A stretch of 32,854 nucleotides of DNA from Pelagibacteraceae bacterium AG-333-C14 (GTDB lineage Bacteria > Pseudomonadota > Alphaproteobacteria > Pelagibacterales > AG-422-B15), in NCBI GenBank assembly GCA_003282485.1, contig QBZD01000011.1:1-32854 (forward strand), read 5' to 3'. Under the pieces are notes generated by a model. That model saw only the letters and a list, made by a program, of their open reading frames with translations, did no database searches and had not been told where the DNA came from. Positions 8,833 to 18,981 of the stretch are shown here, piece after piece. The first letter of the stretch is position 1. Each line of letters starts with the position of its first letter. The position numbers were made by a program, and so were the translations under genes.

Positions 8833-10169
8833 ATAGAGTAAAAGCTCTATTTCTTCTAAATATTATAATTTTATTTACTATTATAAGCTCGGCAAAAACA
8901 TTAGAGATTATTAGAGACACTGAATTAGAGCAATTTACAGACGAGATAGTAAAAATATTATTAGCCGACAGCGCTATCGAAGCTGAGGATATTAATGTTT
9001 ATTTCATAAATAGTAATCAGGTCAATGCATTTGTAACTGGTGGCAAAAATATATTTATTAATACTGAATTAATCATAAAAGCGAAAGATTATCGAGAATA
9101 CGCTGCGGTAATTGCTCATGAACTTGCACATATATTAGGTGGACATATTTTTAGAACGTCAGAAGAACTAGCAAATATATCAAACAAGGCTATGCCCATA
9201 TATTTACTAGGAATCATTGGGTTAATTTCTGGAGCATCTGATGCTGGATTTGCTGGTGTAATGGTTGGACAAGCAGCAGTTTCTGATACATTTACATTCT
9301 ATTCTAGAACTCAAGAAGCTGCGGCTGATCAGAAAGCAGTTTCAATATTATGCAACGGTATGATTGATGCATCATATCTATCTAGTTTCCTTGAAAATCT
9401 TGAGACAATAGATTCAAATATTCAATCAAAATCGGAAAACTACAGATCGACTCACCCTCTACCCCAGGATAGAATTAGTTGGATACAATTAGCTTTAAGG
9501 AACAATGAAAAGTGTGATTATAAAATAGATAAAGAATTGGAAAAAAGATTTAATCTAATAAAAGCTAAACTTTTTGGCTTTACCCATTCAAATGAAGAAA
9601 CTAAAGCTGTATATAGCTTAAATAATAATCAAGATCTTTATGCAAATGCAGTATCAAGCTATTTAAATGGAGAGCATGAACAATCAACCCAAAAACTTAA
9701 TAAACTAATTAAAGTAAATAATGAAAATCCTTTTTTTAAGGAACTAATTGCCGAAATATACTTTGTGAACCAAAAATACGATGAAGCAATTTCCTTCCAA
9801 ACGGCCGCGATAAATAATTTGAATGCTGAGAATGATCTATATATGATGATGCTGGGTAATTATTTGCTTTCGACTGAGGATGCTGAAAAAGTGAATGAAA
9901 GTATCTATTATTTGAAAAAATCACTTCATTTAAATGCCAAAAATTCCTATTCCTGGTATTTACTTGCCAAGGCATATGCATTTATGGGTGACATCTCTTT
10001 TGCTAACTACGCAACAGCAGAACGTTATTTTTTAATTGGAGAAAGAAGACTTTCTTACGACTTTGCATTGAAAGCAATAGAAGAGATTAAGAAAAATACT
10101 CCAGAATGGTACCGAACATATGATTTAATAGAAATATTAAAAAAAGAAGTTTCTACAAATACAAATTAA
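8829..10169 (+). CDS. M48-family zinc metalloprotease with C-terminal TPR-like repeats (BepA-like)
   Basis: Predicted periplasmic metalloprotease. I chose GTG at 8829 because it gives a GTGA overlap with the rne stop and begins directly with a signal peptide (VKALFLLNIIILFTIISSAK); TTG 8817 and GTG 8820 are in-frame alternatives. From this start, the zinc motif HELAH has His97, Glu98 and His101, and the third ligand is probably Glu163 in TQEAAADQ. STHPLPQDRI is typical of the BepA/LoiP-type family. The C-terminal half is helical with TPR-like repeats (YLNGEHEQSTQKLNKLI, KNSYSWYLLAKAYAFMGD). BepA in E. coli assembles or degrades LptD and other outer-membrane proteins, a suggestive link to the lptD locus in this window. 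The exact substrate is unknown. Confidence 0.88.
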   Translation: MNRVKALFLLNIIILFTIISSAKTLEIIRDTELEQFTDEIVKILLADSAIEAEDINVYFINSNQVNAFVTGGKNIFINTELIIKAKDYREYAAVIAHELAHILGGHIFRTSEELANISNKAMPIYLLGIIGLISGASDAGFAGVMVGQAAVSDTFTFYSRTQEAAADQKAVSILCNGMIDASYLSSFLENLETIDSNIQSKSENYRSTHPLPQDRISWIQLALRNNEKCDYKIDKELEKRFNLIKAKLFGFTHSNEETKAVYSLNNNQDLYANAVSSYLNGEHEQSTQKLNKLIKVNNENPFFKELIAEIYFVNQKYDEAISFQTAAINNLNAENDLYMMMLGNYLLSTEDAEKVNESIYYLKKSLHLNAKNSYSWYLLAKAYAFMGDISFANYATAERYFLIGERRLSYDFALKAIEEIKKNTPEWYRTYDLIEILKKEVSTNTN

Positions 10170-10188
10170 ATAATGTATATTAATAACG

Positions 10189-10626
10189 ATGAAAAAAATA
10201 AAATTTATAGATGGTCCAAATTTAAATCTACTAGGAAAGCGAGAACCTGAAATATACGGCTCTGAAACACTAGATGATATCCATAAACTAGTCAATTCTC
10301 ATATAAAAGAGAAGAAATATGAAATTGAGACATCATTTTTCCAATCAAATTCAGAGGGAGAAATTGTCGATTGTATACAAAGTTCAAATCAAAGTTCTGA
10401 TGGACTCATAATAAATGCTGCGGGCTTTTCTCATACATCAGTTGCTTTATTAGACGCTTTACTCGCAATTCAAATTCCTAAAATTGAAATACATCTTACA
10501 AATTTATTCAAACGTGAAGACTTTAGGCATCATTCCTTTATAAGTAAGGGTGTTAATGGGGTTATATGTGGGTTTGGATCCAACAGCTACTTACTTGCTG
10601 TTGATGGTATTAATAAATTAATATAA
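10189..10626 (+). CDS. aroQ: 3-dehydroquinate dehydratase, type II
   Basis: Dehydrates 3-dehydroquinate to 3-dehydroshikimate, the third step of the shikimate pathway to aromatic amino acids and folate. The 145-residue length is normal for the dodecameric type II enzyme. Motifs: DGPNLNLLGKREPEIYG with catalytic Tyr23, FFQSNSEGEIVDCIQ, INAAGFSHTSVALLDAL with His82, and EIHLTNLFKREDFRHHS with His102. The gene starts 19 bases after the protease gene and 10 bases before accB. The aroQ-accB-accC order is common in Alphaproteobacteria, so it is probably cotranscribed with them. Confidence 0.96.
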   Translation: MKKIKFIDGPNLNLLGKREPEIYGSETLDDIHKLVNSHIKEKKYEIETSFFQSNSEGEIVDCIQSSNQSSDGLIINAAGFSHTSVALLDALLAIQIPKIEIHLTNLFKREDFRHHSFISKGVNGVICGFGSNSYLLAVDGINKLI

Positions 10627-10636
10627 ATATAATGAT

Positions 10637-11083
10637 ATGTCAGATAAAGCAAAAAAGACAATAGACGCCAAGCCTATAAAAGATTTGGCAAAAATATTAG
10701 ATGATTTAAATCTTACTGAGATTTCATATTCAGATGGTGATTTCTCAGTATCAGTCTCTAAAGCAACAGTAGCTCAGACAATCGTGTCAGCCCCAACACA
10801 AAATATAAATAATCAGGAAGAAAATACAGAAACAGATTTTAAAAATGACCCTAGAGCAATTAAATCTCCAATGGTAGGAACTGTGTATCTTCAACCTGAG
10901 CCAGGAGCAAATAAATTTGTTGATGTAGGTAGTCAGATTAAATCTGGACAAACCCTACTTATTATAGAAGCAATGAAAACAATGAACCCTATCGAGTCCT
11001 CATTGCAGGGTAAGGTTTTAAAAATTCTTGTTGAAAATGAACAGGCAGTCGAGTTTGGGCAACCATTAATGCTAATAGGATAA
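10637..11083 (+). CDS. accB: Biotin carboxyl carrier protein of acetyl-CoA carboxylase
   Basis: Carries the biotin that shuttles the carboxyl group between AccC and AccA/AccD when malonyl-CoA is made for fatty acids. It has 148 residues: an N-terminal segment (LAKILDDLNLTEISYSDGD), an Asn/Gln/Glu-rich linker (about 45-72) and the biotinyl domain, with the biotinylated lysine at residue 114 in EAMKTMN. SPMVGTVY opens that domain. The stop is followed directly by the accC ATG with no gap, so the two are translated together as subunits of one complex. Confidence 0.97.
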   Translation: MSDKAKKTIDAKPIKDLAKILDDLNLTEISYSDGDFSVSVSKATVAQTIVSAPTQNINNQEENTETDFKNDPRAIKSPMVGTVYLQPEPGANKFVDVGSQIKSGQTLLIIEAMKTMNPIESSLQGKVLKILVENEQAVEFGQPLMLIG

Positions 11084-12424
11084 ATGTTTGATAAGGTATT
11101 GATTGCTAACCGAGGAGAAATCGCGGTTAGAATTAACAGGGCATGTCAAGAACTTGGCGTATCAACTGTAGCGATACATAGTGAAGCCGATGCAGACTCA
11201 ATGCACGTAAGAATAGCTGATGAAAGTGTTTGCATAGGACCAAACCCGGTAAATAAAAGTTATTTAAATTCGCATGCAATTATTTCTGCTTGCGAAATCA
11301 CAGGCGCTCAGGCAGTACATCCTGGGTATGGCTTTCTATCGGAAAATGCCTCATTTGCTAAGATGCTTGATGATCATAAATTAACCTTTATAGGACCGAA
11401 GCATGAGCACATCAGCATGATGGGCGATAAAATTGAAGCAAAAAAAATAATGCAAGAATTAGGTGTCCCTACAGTGCCAGGCTCTACAGGGGCAATCATA
11501 GGCCTTAAAGATGCAATAAATACTTCAAAAGAAATTGGTTTTCCCGTCCTTTTAAAAGCAAGTGCAGGTGGTGGTGGAAGAGGGATGAAAGTGGTACATA
11601 ATGAGAAAGAATTAACCGAGACCTTACCCATAATAAAACAAGAAGCACTATCATTTTTTGGAAATGATTCAATTTACATAGAAAAATTTATCGACTCTCC
11701 AAGACACATTGAAATTCAAGTAATTTGTGACAGTCACAATAATTTTCTTCATTTGCATGAAAGAGATTGCTCTGTTCAAAGAAGGAACCAAAAAGTAATT
11801 GAAGAAGCTCTTGCCCCTGAAATCGATCAATCCAAAAAGGACAAGCTTTTCAAAATATGCATAGATGCTATGGAGAAGATGGGCTACCTGGGCCTGGGTA
11901 CTCTTGAATTTTTATTCGCTGATAATGAATTCTATTTTATGGAAATGAATACAAGACTTCAGGTTGAACATCCCATAACTGAGATGTTAACCAGGATTGA
12001 TTTGGTAAGAGAACAAATTTGTGTAGCTTCAGGTGACAAAATATTTACATCTCAGGAAAACATAAAGCCCTTGGGTCACTCAATAGAATGCAGAATTAAT
12101 GCTGAAAATTCAAATGATTTTAAGCCTTCTGCAGGGACAATCGAAATGTATCATCCACCTGCAGGTAATGGTATTAGATTGGATACATTTATATATTCTG
12201 GTTATAAAGTACCCCATTACTATGACAACTTATTAGCAAAACTTGTTGTAACAGGCAGAACTAGAAACCATGCCATCAAGAGAGCACTTAGATCGCTTAA
12301 TGAAATTGTAATTGATGGAATAGAAACAAACATTGACCTCCATAAAAAAATACTTTCTTCAAATGATTTTAAAAATGGAGCTGTGCCAATTAATTGGCTA
12401 GAAAAAAATATAAATAAACTTTAA
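11084..12424 (+). CDS. accC: Biotin carboxylase subunit of acetyl-CoA carboxylase
   Basis: ATP-dependent carboxylation of the biotin on AccB, the first half-reaction of acetyl-CoA carboxylase. The 446 residues show the N-terminal FDKVLIANRGEIAVRINRA, the ATP-grasp glycine-rich loop KASAGGGGRGMK, the HLHERDCSVQRRNQKVIEEA segment, and FMEMNTRLQVEHPITEM with the bicarbonate and metal-site residues. Length is standard. The ATG directly follows the accB stop. Its 3' end is separated by a single base from the opposing DUF2155 gene, so there is no intergenic room for a terminator. Confidence 0.97.
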   Translation: MFDKVLIANRGEIAVRINRACQELGVSTVAIHSEADADSMHVRIADESVCIGPNPVNKSYLNSHAIISACEITGAQAVHPGYGFLSENASFAKMLDDHKLTFIGPKHEHISMMGDKIEAKKIMQELGVPTVPGSTGAIIGLKDAINTSKEIGFPVLLKASAGGGGRGMKVVHNEKELTETLPIIKQEALSFFGNDSIYIEKFIDSPRHIEIQVICDSHNNFLHLHERDCSVQRRNQKVIEEALAPEIDQSKKDKLFKICIDAMEKMGYLGLGTLEFLFADNEFYFMEMNTRLQVEHPITEMLTRIDLVREQICVASGDKIFTSQENIKPLGHSIECRINAENSNDFKPSAGTIEMYHPPAGNGIRLDTFIYSGYKVPHYYDNLLAKLVVTGRTRNHAIKRALRSLNEIVIDGIETNIDLHKKILSSNDFKNGAVPINWLEKNINKL

Positions 12425-12425
12425 C

Positions 12426-12926
12426 TTAAAAACAATCTTCAACCCATATATCATAAATTGGATGTTCCATTGATGAAATTGATGGTAATGATTTAAGCAT
12501 CCATCCATTAAATATTTTTTCTTTGGAATCTTTATGGTGAATATTTAGATATATTCCAATTTCACTTTTTTCATAAGGTCCACTTAAATGACAATCAATT
12601 GGATGTATCTTTAATTCTTGATAAAGATAATCTTCTTTAAGTGTTAACTTAATCGTATCCACATTCGTGGTGATTTTATTTAATATACTAATTTCTGCAA
12701 TTTTAGCATTAACATCATTACCTGCAGCATCTTTTTGCTTACTTTCAGTATATTGGTTTTCAAAATTATCCAAAATAAGCTCTTCATCATAAGTTGGCTC
12801 AATCTCATCAAGATTTATAAGCGGAGCAACCTTAATTTCTTCTGCGTAAGAGACAAATATAAGTGAAATAAAGAAAATAAATATAAACTTGCTTAAATTA
12901 TTATGGTATCCATTTAATATAATCAT
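12426..12926 (-). CDS. DUF2155 family secreted protein
   Basis: Conserved alphaproteobacterial protein of unknown function. The frame is open further upstream (to 13025), but ATG 12926 gives a natural signal peptide (LSKFIFIFFISLIFVSYAEE) and only a 26-base overlap with the preceding NDUFA12 gene, so I prefer it (166 residues). The C-terminal half carries the family pattern: KIAEISILNKITTNVDTIKL, ELKIHPIDC, a conserved IFNGWMLKSLPSIS, and the ending MEHPIYDIWVEDC. Two cysteines could form a disulfide in the periplasm. It is usually found beside the NDUFA12 gene, as here; that pairing hints at an envelope or respiratory role, but no function is established. Confidence 0.85.
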   Translation of the reverse strand: MIILNGYHNNLSKFIFIFFISLIFVSYAEEIKVAPLINLDEIEPTYDEELILDNFENQYTESKQKDAAGNDVNAKIAEISILNKITTNVDTIKLTLKEDYLYQELKIHPIDCHLSGPYEKSEIGIYLNIHHKDSKEKIFNGWMLKSLPSISSMEHPIYDIWVEDCF

Positions 12927-13263
12927 CGTTTCTTTTCTTAGAGCTGACATTTGTAGTACTTTTTTCAGGATCATATGCTTTTTCTGTTCCAGTTTGATTT
13001 GAAAGATGATTTTTTTGCCATTCATATTTTTTGTCTTCTGAGGCCTTTACCTTAGACGTGAACCTTAGCCAATTATTCCACTCTGGATTAACGTAGGTAG
13101 ATTCGACCTCATCAGCATATATAACCCACCTTTTAGTATCTTTTTTGTTATGAAAATATTTATTGCCTTGGCTATCTACTCCAGCAGCAATGCCATAAAA
13201 GTATGTCCATAATCGGGTTCCAAGCGTTTGGCCGTTCCACCACGTAAATATTTCTTTCAGCAT
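12901..13263 (-). CDS. NDUFA12-family NADH:ubiquinone oxidoreductase accessory subunit
   Basis: Homologue of the mitochondrial complex I accessory subunit NDUFA12 (B17.2), found in Alphaproteobacteria. It has 120 residues with the family core WWNGQTLGTRLWTYFYG, GVDSQGNKYFHNKKD, RRWVIY-type KRWVIYADEVESTYVNPEW and NNWLRF. The C-terminal third is charged and low in conservation, as usual. No other complex I gene is nearby, so it acts in trans with an nuo operon elsewhere. It is followed by DUF2155 with a 26-base overlap and faces away from nrdJ across 295 bases. Confidence 0.9.
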   Translation of the reverse strand: MLKEIFTWWNGQTLGTRLWTYFYGIAAGVDSQGNKYFHNKKDTKRWVIYADEVESTYVNPEWNNWLRFTSKVKASEDKKYEWQKNHLSNQTGTEKAYDPEKSTTNVSSKKRNDDYIKWIP

Positions 13264-13374
13264 AAATCTTGATTATACTTATTTAAATTAACAGTTTTTT
13301 CAACAAAAATTAAATTATAGTAACTATTTAAGCTATTGAAATAAAAGCATATTTTAATATTAACCACAATTACT

Positions 13375-13390
13375 ACACTTTATATAGTGG
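13375..13390 (+). promoter_or_regulatory. NrdR box 1 (strong match)
   Basis: ACACTTTATATAGTGG matches the NrdR consensus acaCwAtATaTwGtgt at 14 of 16 positions, including the outer CAC and GTG. NrdR is the ATP/dATP-sensing repressor of ribonucleotide reductase genes, and its sites occur in pairs upstream of nrd genes. Position upstream of nrdJ fits exactly. Confidence 0.72.
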
Positions 13391-13405
13391 TTATAAATTT
13401 TTTTT

Positions 13406-13421
13406 ATACAAGATGTTGACT
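13406..13421 (+). promoter_or_regulatory. NrdR box 2 (weaker match) overlapping the putative -35
   Basis: ATACAAGATGTTGACT matches the NrdR consensus at 11 of 16 positions. It starts exactly 31 bp after box 1, the spacing (about three helical turns) typical of paired NrdR sites. Its last six bases are the -35-like TTGACT, so binding would block RNA polymerase. Alone it would not be convincing; the spacing makes it so. Confidence 0.55.
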
Positions 13422-13558
13422 TCATTTTTCAAATAATAAATATTGGATTTCTAGAAAGTTACTCATTTAACATTCTGGTAATAAATCGGTCGGAACCATT
13501 CTTAACTTGTTCTTGATTTAAACTGCTATTGAAGCGTAATTGTTAATAAGGAAAAAAA

Positions 13559-16500
13559 ATGAAAATAAATAGAGAATTTACAAGTGATAATCAATCTCCC
13601 TATCAAGATATTAAATTTAAAAAAGTTTCTACAGAAATACGAAATCCTGATGGTTCTATCGTTTTTGAATTAAAAGATTTCGAAGTACCTGAGCAATGGA
13701 GTCAAGTTGCAAGTGATATACTTTCACAAAAATATTTTAGAAAAGCTGGTGTTCCCAATAAGCTTAAGAGGACTGAGGAAAGGAATATACCCTCTTGGCT
13801 ATCTCCAAGAATAGCAGACGAAGAATCAAGTGGCCTCAATTATTCATCAGAGAAAAACTCTCAGCAAGTTTTCGATAGACTAGCTGGGGCTTGGACATAT
13901 TGGGGATGGAAAGGTGGGTATTTCTCCTCAGAAGAAGATGCAAAAGCTTTTTTTGATGAAGTTAGATATATGTTGGCCAATCAAATGATTGCTCCAAACA
14001 GTCCTCAATGGTTCAATACGGGCCTTAATTGGGCATATGGTATTGATGGACCATCTCAAGGTCATTTCTATGTTGACCATGAAAACGGCAAACTTACTAG
14101 ATCCTCCAGTTCCTATGAAAGACCCCAACCTCATGCTTGTTTTATACAAAGCGTAGATGATGATCTTGTTAATGATGGTGGAATCATGGATCTTTGGGTT
14201 AGAGAGGCTCGATTATTCAAATATGGTTCAGGAACTGGAACAAATTTCTCAAGTCTAAGAGGCTCCACAGAAGGACTGTCTGGCGGTGGAAAATCATCAG
14301 GCTTGATGAGTTTTTTAAAAATTGGAGATAGAGCTGCTGGTGCAATAAAATCTGGCGGAACTACAAGAAGAGCGGCTAAAATGGTTGTCGTAGACATTGA
14401 TCATCCAGACATAGAAGAGTTTATAAAATGGAAAGTTACGGAGGAGCAAAAAGTTGCATCTATCGTGACTGGTTCAAAAATATGCTCAAAACACCTTAAA
14501 AGCATTATGAACGCCTGTCACAACTGTGAAGCAGATGGAGAAAGCTGCTTTGAACCCTCGAAAAATCCTGCTCTGAAAAGAGAAATTATCGCTGCAAGGC
14601 ATAACGAAGTGCCTGAAAATTATATCCAAAGAATAATTCATTTTGCAAAACAAGGGTATAAATCAATAGAGTTCGAAACTTATAATACGGATTGGGATTC
14701 AGAAGCTTATGTAACAGTTTCGGGTCAAAATTCTAACAACTCTGTGCGTGTAACAGATGAATTTCTTGATGCAGTTATAAACGACAAAGAATGGAATTTA
14801 GTTAATAGGGCCGATGGGTCAATTAATAAAACTGTAAATGCAAAGGAACTATGGGATCAGGTTGGCTATTCAGCTTGGGCCTGTGCAGATCCTGGGATAC
14901 AGTTTCATACCACAATAAATGATTGGCATACCTGCCCAGAAAGTGGGGAAATTCGTGCGTCAAATCCATGTTCTGAGTACATGTTTCTAGATAACACTGC
15001 CTGTAATTTAGCTTCGCTCAATTTAATGACATTTATGGATGAAAATAAGTGCCTTAATACATCTTTATTCAAGCACGCTGTAAGAATCTGGACTCTAATA
15101 TTAGAGATATCAGTTATGATGGCACAATTTCCTTCTAAAGAAATTGCTAAGTTATCTTATGAGTACCGAACTCTTGGATTGGGGTACGCAAACCTAGGTG
15201 GATATCTAATGTCTAAAGGTGTTGCTTACGACAGTGAAGAAGGTAGATCTAACTGTGCCGCTATAACATCATTGATGACAGGCATATCTTATGCAACCTC
15301 AGCAGAAATTGCATCTGAACAAGGTCCTTTCCCTGGCTATCAACAGAATGCAAAAAATATGCTTCGCGTAATAAGAAATCACAAAAGGGCGGCTTATGGT
15401 AATGCTGAAGGATATGAAGACTTAAATATTAATCCTGTGCCATTTATTGTTGAAAATTTAAGAGACACTAATCTTGGCATGGAAGCCCAAAAAGCTTGGG
15501 ATGAAGCTTATGAAGGAGGTCAAAAATATGGATATAGAAATGCTCAGACCACAGTTATAGCGCCTACTGGTACGATTGGACTAGTTATGGACTGTGATAC
15601 AACTGGAATTGAACCTGATTTTGCAATGGTAAAATTTAAGAAACTTGCTGGCGGAGGATACTTTAAAATCATAAATAGAACTGTTCCAGAAGCATTAAAA
15701 CAATTGCAGTATACTGATGAAGAAGTTGAAGAAACAATAAATTATGCTGTGGGATATGGGACTTTAAAAGACGCTCCTTTCATTAATCACGAGTCGCTTA
15801 AAGAAAAAGGCTTTGATGATGAGCAGCTAGATTTGCTAGAACAAAACTTAAAGAATGTTTTTGATATAAGATTTTCATTTAATTCGTTCACTCTAGGAAA
15901 AGAATTTTGCTCAGAAAAATTAAATATCTCTGATGAACAGTTAGCTGACATGAATTTTAATATGTTGGCTTTCTTGGGTTTCTCTAATGAAGAGATAGAT
16001 GAGGCGAATACATATTGTTGTGGAACAATGACTCTAGAAGGTTCTCCTTATATTAAGGAAGAGCATTTATCTGTTTTTGACTGTGCTAATCCATGTGGAA
16101 GAATAGGTAAAAGATTTTTGTCTGTTGAAAGTCATATAAGAATGATGGCGGCCGCTCAGCCGTTTATTTCAGGAGCAATTTCTAAAACAATTAATATGCC
16201 TTCTGACTCAGATGTAGAAGATTGCAATGAAGCCTACCTTCTCTCTTGGAAGCTGGGAACAAAAGCCAATGCATTGTACCGAGATGGATCAAAACTAAGT
16301 CAGCCACTTGCGTCTAAATTAGTTGAAGATGAAGATGTTACAGAGTCTGAACAAATTGATACAGCGCAAACTCAAGTTGAGAAGACGATTGCTGTTGCTC
16401 AAGAAGCTGTAAATTCAATTGTTTACGGATCAAGAAACAAGGTTCCTGACAGACGAAAAGGCTACATACAAAAAGCAATTGTTGGTGGTCACAAAGTCTA

Positions 16501-17152
16501 TCTTCATACAGGGGAATATGAAGATGGCAGCTTGGGTGAAATATTTATTGATATGCATAAAGAAGGTGCATTTTTGAGAAGCTTGATGAATAATTTTGCC
16601 ATAGCTATTTCCATTGGACTTCAATACGGAGTGCCACTTGAGGAATACGTAGAGGCATATACATTTACGAGATTTGATCCTGCTGGAGTTGTTCAGGGGA
16701 ATAATAGGATCAAAAATGCCACATCAATTTTAGATTATGTATTTAGGGAATTGGCTGTTTCTTACTTAGGTAGAAATGACCTAGCTCATGCAGATAATAC
16801 TGATGTTGACTTTTCGCTTGGCACGGGTGCCGAGGAAGGAACACTTAAAAACAACGAGATACCCTGGAAACTAGTAAAAAAAGTATCTAGCCAAGGTTAC
16901 TTAAGAGGTCAAGATGGTCTTTCGGTAGTTAGCTCGTCTGGTGATATGGGCGCTGTAACTGCAGAGCAAGCAGTGTCAAGTAGTGCCTCTTCTTCTACAG
17001 GCACATCAGATGCTTCAATGAGTAGGGTTCAAGCGGCAAGGATGATGGGCTACGAGGGTGATGCTTGTCCTGAGTGTGGTTCATTTACCTTGGTGAGAAA
17101 TGGAACTTGTCTCAAATGCGATACGTGTGGAGCTACTACGGGCTGTTCTTAA
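13559..17152 (+). CDS. nrdJ: Vitamin B12-dependent (class II) ribonucleoside-diphosphate reductase
   Basis: Makes deoxyribonucleotides using adenosylcobalamin as the radical source, without oxygen or an NrdB subunit. It has 1197 residues, normal for the large proteobacterial NrdJ. Active-site elements: Cys194 ([11 protein letters not shown]) and Cys482 ([11 protein letters not shown]) as the redox pair, and NPCSE with Asn469, thiyl Cys471 and Glu473. [20 protein letters not shown] is the phosphate-binding region. The tail has the Cys-rich CPECG...[14 protein letters not shown] that regenerates the active-site disulfide. A strong ribosome-binding site precedes ATG 13559, and paired NrdR-like boxes lie upstream. 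The cell therefore needs cobalamin, made or imported. The last 4 bases overlap aspS. Confidence 0.97.
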   Translation: MKINREFTSDNQSPYQDIKFKKVSTEIRNPDGSIVFELKDFEVPEQWSQVASDILSQKYFRKAGVPNKLKRTEERNIPSWLSPRIADEESSGLNYSSEKNSQQVFDRLAGAWTYWGWKGGYFSSEEDAKAFFDEVRYMLANQMIAPNSPQWFNTGLNWAYGIDGPSQGHFYVDHENGKLTRSSSSYERPQPHACFIQSVDDDLVNDGGIMDLWVREARLFKYGSGTGTNFSSLRGSTEGLSGGGKSSGLMSFLKIGDRAAGAIKSGGTTRRAAKMVVVDIDHPDIEEFIKWKVTEEQKVASIVTGSKICSKHLKSIMNACHNCEADGESCFEPSKNPALKREIIAARHNEVPENYIQRIIHFAKQGYKSIEFETYNTDWDSEAYVTVSGQNSNNSVRVTDEFLDAVINDKEWNLVNRADGSINKTVNAKELWDQVGYSAWACADPGIQFHTTINDWHTCPESGEIRASNPCSEYMFLDNTACNLASLNLMTFMDENKCLNTSLFKHAVRIWTLILEISVMMAQFPSKEIAKLSYEYRTLGLGYANLGGYLMSKGVAYDSEEGRSNCAAITSLMTGISYATSAEIASEQGPFPGYQQNAKNMLRVIRNHKRAAYGNAEGYEDLNINPVPFIVENLRDTNLGMEAQKAWDEAYEGGQKYGYRNAQTTVIAPTGTIGLVMDCDTTGIEPDFAMVKFKKLAGGGYFKIINRTVPEALKQLQYTDEEVEETINYAVGYGTLKDAPFINHESLKEKGFDDEQLDLLEQNLKNVFDIRFSFNSFTLGKEFCSEKLNISDEQLADMNFNMLAFLGFSNEEIDEANTYCCGTMTLEGSPYIKEEHLSVFDCANPCGRIGKRFLSVESHIRMMAAAQPFISGAISKTINMPSDSDVEDCNEAYLLSWKLGTKANALYRDGSKLSQPLASKLVEDEDVTESEQIDTAQTQVEKTIAVAQEAVNSIVYGSRNKVPDRRKGYIQKAIVGGHKVYLHTGEYEDGSLGEIFIDMHKEGAFLRSLMNNFAIAISIGLQYGVPLEEYVEAYTFTRFDPAGVVQGNNRIKNATSILDYVFRELAVSYLGRNDLAHADNTDVDFSLGTGAEEGTLKNNEIPWKLVKKVSSQGYLRGQDGLSVVSSSGDMGAVTAEQAVSSSASSSTGTSDASMSRVQAARMMGYEGDACPECGSFTLVRNGTCLKCDTCGATTGCS

Positions 17153-18948
17153 TCTTCTTCTTTAGGTATTACTTTTAGGCTCAGCTCATCCAAAGTCTTG
17201 TCATCAACTTCTGCTGGCGCAAGCATCATGAGGTCTTGTGCTTGTTGATTCATTGGGAATAAGATTACCTCCCTGATATTCTTTTCTTGAGCTAGAAGCA
17301 TTACAATCCTATCGATGCCAGGAGCTATGCCTCCATGAGGGGGCACTCCGTAAGAAAAGGCGTTAATCATTCCCCCAAATTTATCCTGTACTTGTTTTTT
17401 TGTATAACCACTTATTTCAAAAGCTTTGTACATAATTTCTGGTATGTGATTTCTAATGGCTCCAGATGATAGCTCAATGCCGTTGCAAACAATATCATAT
17501 TGAAATCCTAGAACATCTAAAGGATCACTATTTTCTAATGCTTCTAATCCACCTTGTGGCATAGAAAATGGGTTATGACTAAAATCAATTTTGCCTGTAT
17601 CCCTATCCTGCTCGTACATTGGAAAATCTATAATCCAACAAAATCTAAATACATCTTTTTCGATAAGATCAAGAATCTCTCCGATTTTATTTCTTGCTGC
17701 TGCAGCAATATCATATACCAACTTACCTTTATCACATGCAAAGAATATAGAATCTCCTGAATTTAAATTTGCTTTTTTAGCAATTTCTAATTGAATATTG
17801 CTTGGTATAAATTTTGCAATTGGGCCTTTTCCAGTAAGTATGCCGTCTACTTCTTCAAAAATAATATAGCCAAGACCGGGAGCATTCATTTCTTTTTTTG
17901 CCCAATTGTTTAAATTATCAAAAAAACTTCTTGGTTGCATTGAAGATTTTGGCGCAGGTATTCCTAGTACTCGCCCACCAGCATCTATAACTTTTTTGAA
18001 AGCCTTGAATTCAACATCGTCATCAGAAAATTCTTGAGTAATATCACATACCTCAATTGGATTTCTTAAATCTGGCTTGTCTGTTGCATACTTTTTCATT
18101 GCTTCTTTGTAGGTAATTCTTGGAAAAGGCAAATCGGTCACTTTAAAATTTGAAAACTTTTTAAATACTGATGATAAAACGGGTTCAATGGCATTAAATA
18201 CATCATCTTGCTCAACAAATGCCATTTCCATATCTAATTGATAAAATTCACCAGGACTTCTATCTGCTCTGGCATCTTCATCTCTAAAACAAGGAGCAAT
18301 TTGAAAATATTTATCAAACCCCCCTGCCATTATTAATTGTTTAAATTGTTGAGGCGCTTGAGGTAAGGCATAAAATTTTCCAGGATGAATTCTGCTTGGA
18401 ACAAGATAATCTCTAGCGCCTTCAGGACTTGATGCAGTTAAAATGGGTGTCTGCATTTCAAGAAAACCAGCCTCGGACATTAACTTTCTTATATAGGAAA
18501 TAATAGATGATCTTAATACAATGTTGCTATGCAATTCTTCTCTTCTAATGTCTAAAAACCTATACTTTAATCTTATTTCTTCAGGATAATCATTTTCACC
18601 GAATACAGGCATTGGTAATTCATTTGCAGCAGAAAGAACTTCTAACGCATCAACAGAAATCTCAATTTTACCAGTTACTAGGGACTCATTAATGGTTTCT
18701 TTATCACGCTTAATAACTTTACCATGTACCTTAATAACGGATTCAGACCTTAGGCTTTCAAATTCTTTTAATAGCTTTGTATTTGTTTTTTCAATGACAC
18801 ACTGAGTTACACCATAATGATCTCGCAAATCAATAAACAAGACGTTACCATGATCTCGCTTACGATTAATCCATCCAGCGAGTATGACATCTTTATTTTC
18901 ATCGCTTTCTTTTAACTCGTTACAATTATGTGTTCTATATTTTACCAT
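17149..18948 (-). CDS. aspS: Aspartyl-tRNA synthetase
   Basis: Class II synthetase that charges tRNA-Asp. The 599 residues are the normal bacterial length: N-terminal OB-fold anticodon domain ([20 protein letters not shown]), catalytic core with RFLDIRREE (motif 1 region), [19 protein letters not shown] (motif 2), a bacterial GAD insertion in the middle, and [13 protein letters not shown] (motif 3). I cannot tell from sequence alone whether it is discriminating or also charges tRNA-Asn; that depends on a gatCAB and asnS search elsewhere. It runs divergently from rnd across 33 bases and overlaps the nrdJ 3' end by 4 bases. Confidence 0.97.
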   Translation of the reverse strand: MVKYRTHNCNELKESDENKDVILAGWINRKRDHGNVLFIDLRDHYGVTQCVIEKTNTKLLKEFESLRSESVIKVHGKVIKRDKETINESLVTGKIEISVDALEVLSAANELPMPVFGENDYPEEIRLKYRFLDIRREELHSNIVLRSSIISYIRKLMSEAGFLEMQTPILTASSPEGARDYLVPSRIHPGKFYALPQAPQQFKQLIMAGGFDKYFQIAPCFRDEDARADRSPGEFYQLDMEMAFVEQDDVFNAIEPVLSSVFKKFSNFKVTDLPFPRITYKEAMKKYATDKPDLRNPIEVCDITQEFSDDDVEFKAFKKVIDAGGRVLGIPAPKSSMQPRSFFDNLNNWAKKEMNAPGLGYIIFEEVDGILTGKGPIAKFIPSNIQLEIAKKANLNSGDSIFFACDKGKLVYDIAAAARNKIGEILDLIEKDVFRFCWIIDFPMYEQDRDTGKIDFSHNPFSMPQGGLEALENSDPLDVLGFQYDIVCNGIELSSGAIRNHIPEIMYKAFEISGYTKKQVQDKFGGMINAFSYGVPPHGGIAPGIDRIVMLLAQEKNIREVILFPMNQQAQDLMMLAPAEVDDKTLDELSLKVIPKEED

Positions 18949-18981
18949 GCTTTAAATTCAAGTTCATATATAGTTTGATTT

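Larger units (their letters stand above)
13264..13558 (+). promoter_or_regulatory. nrdJ control region and leader
   Basis: 295 non-coding bases. From left to right: AT-rich DNA upstream of the NDUFA12 gene; an AACCAC (13362-13367) / GTGGTT (13387-13392) inverted repeat spanning the first NrdR-like box; the two NrdR-like boxes; a possible promoter, TTGACT (13416-13421) and AATATT (13439-13444), 17 bases apart; a leader of about 107 bases with no riboswitch I recognise; and a good ribosome-binding site AAGGA (13548-13552) 6 bases before the ATG. No tRNA or small ORF is supported. Confidence 0.6.

Noticed and set aside
12927-13025. Longer DUF2155 protein starting at 13025
   Set aside because: The extra 33 residues are charged, precede the signal peptide and would lie over the NDUFA12 coding sequence; the signal peptide is natural from ATG 12926.
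13445-13545. Cobalamin riboswitch in the nrdJ leader
   Set aside because: A B12-dependent enzyme makes it tempting, but I see no B12-box-like conserved core and the leader (about 107 bases) is too short for the usual aptamer; only weak 3-5 base-pair stems are visible.
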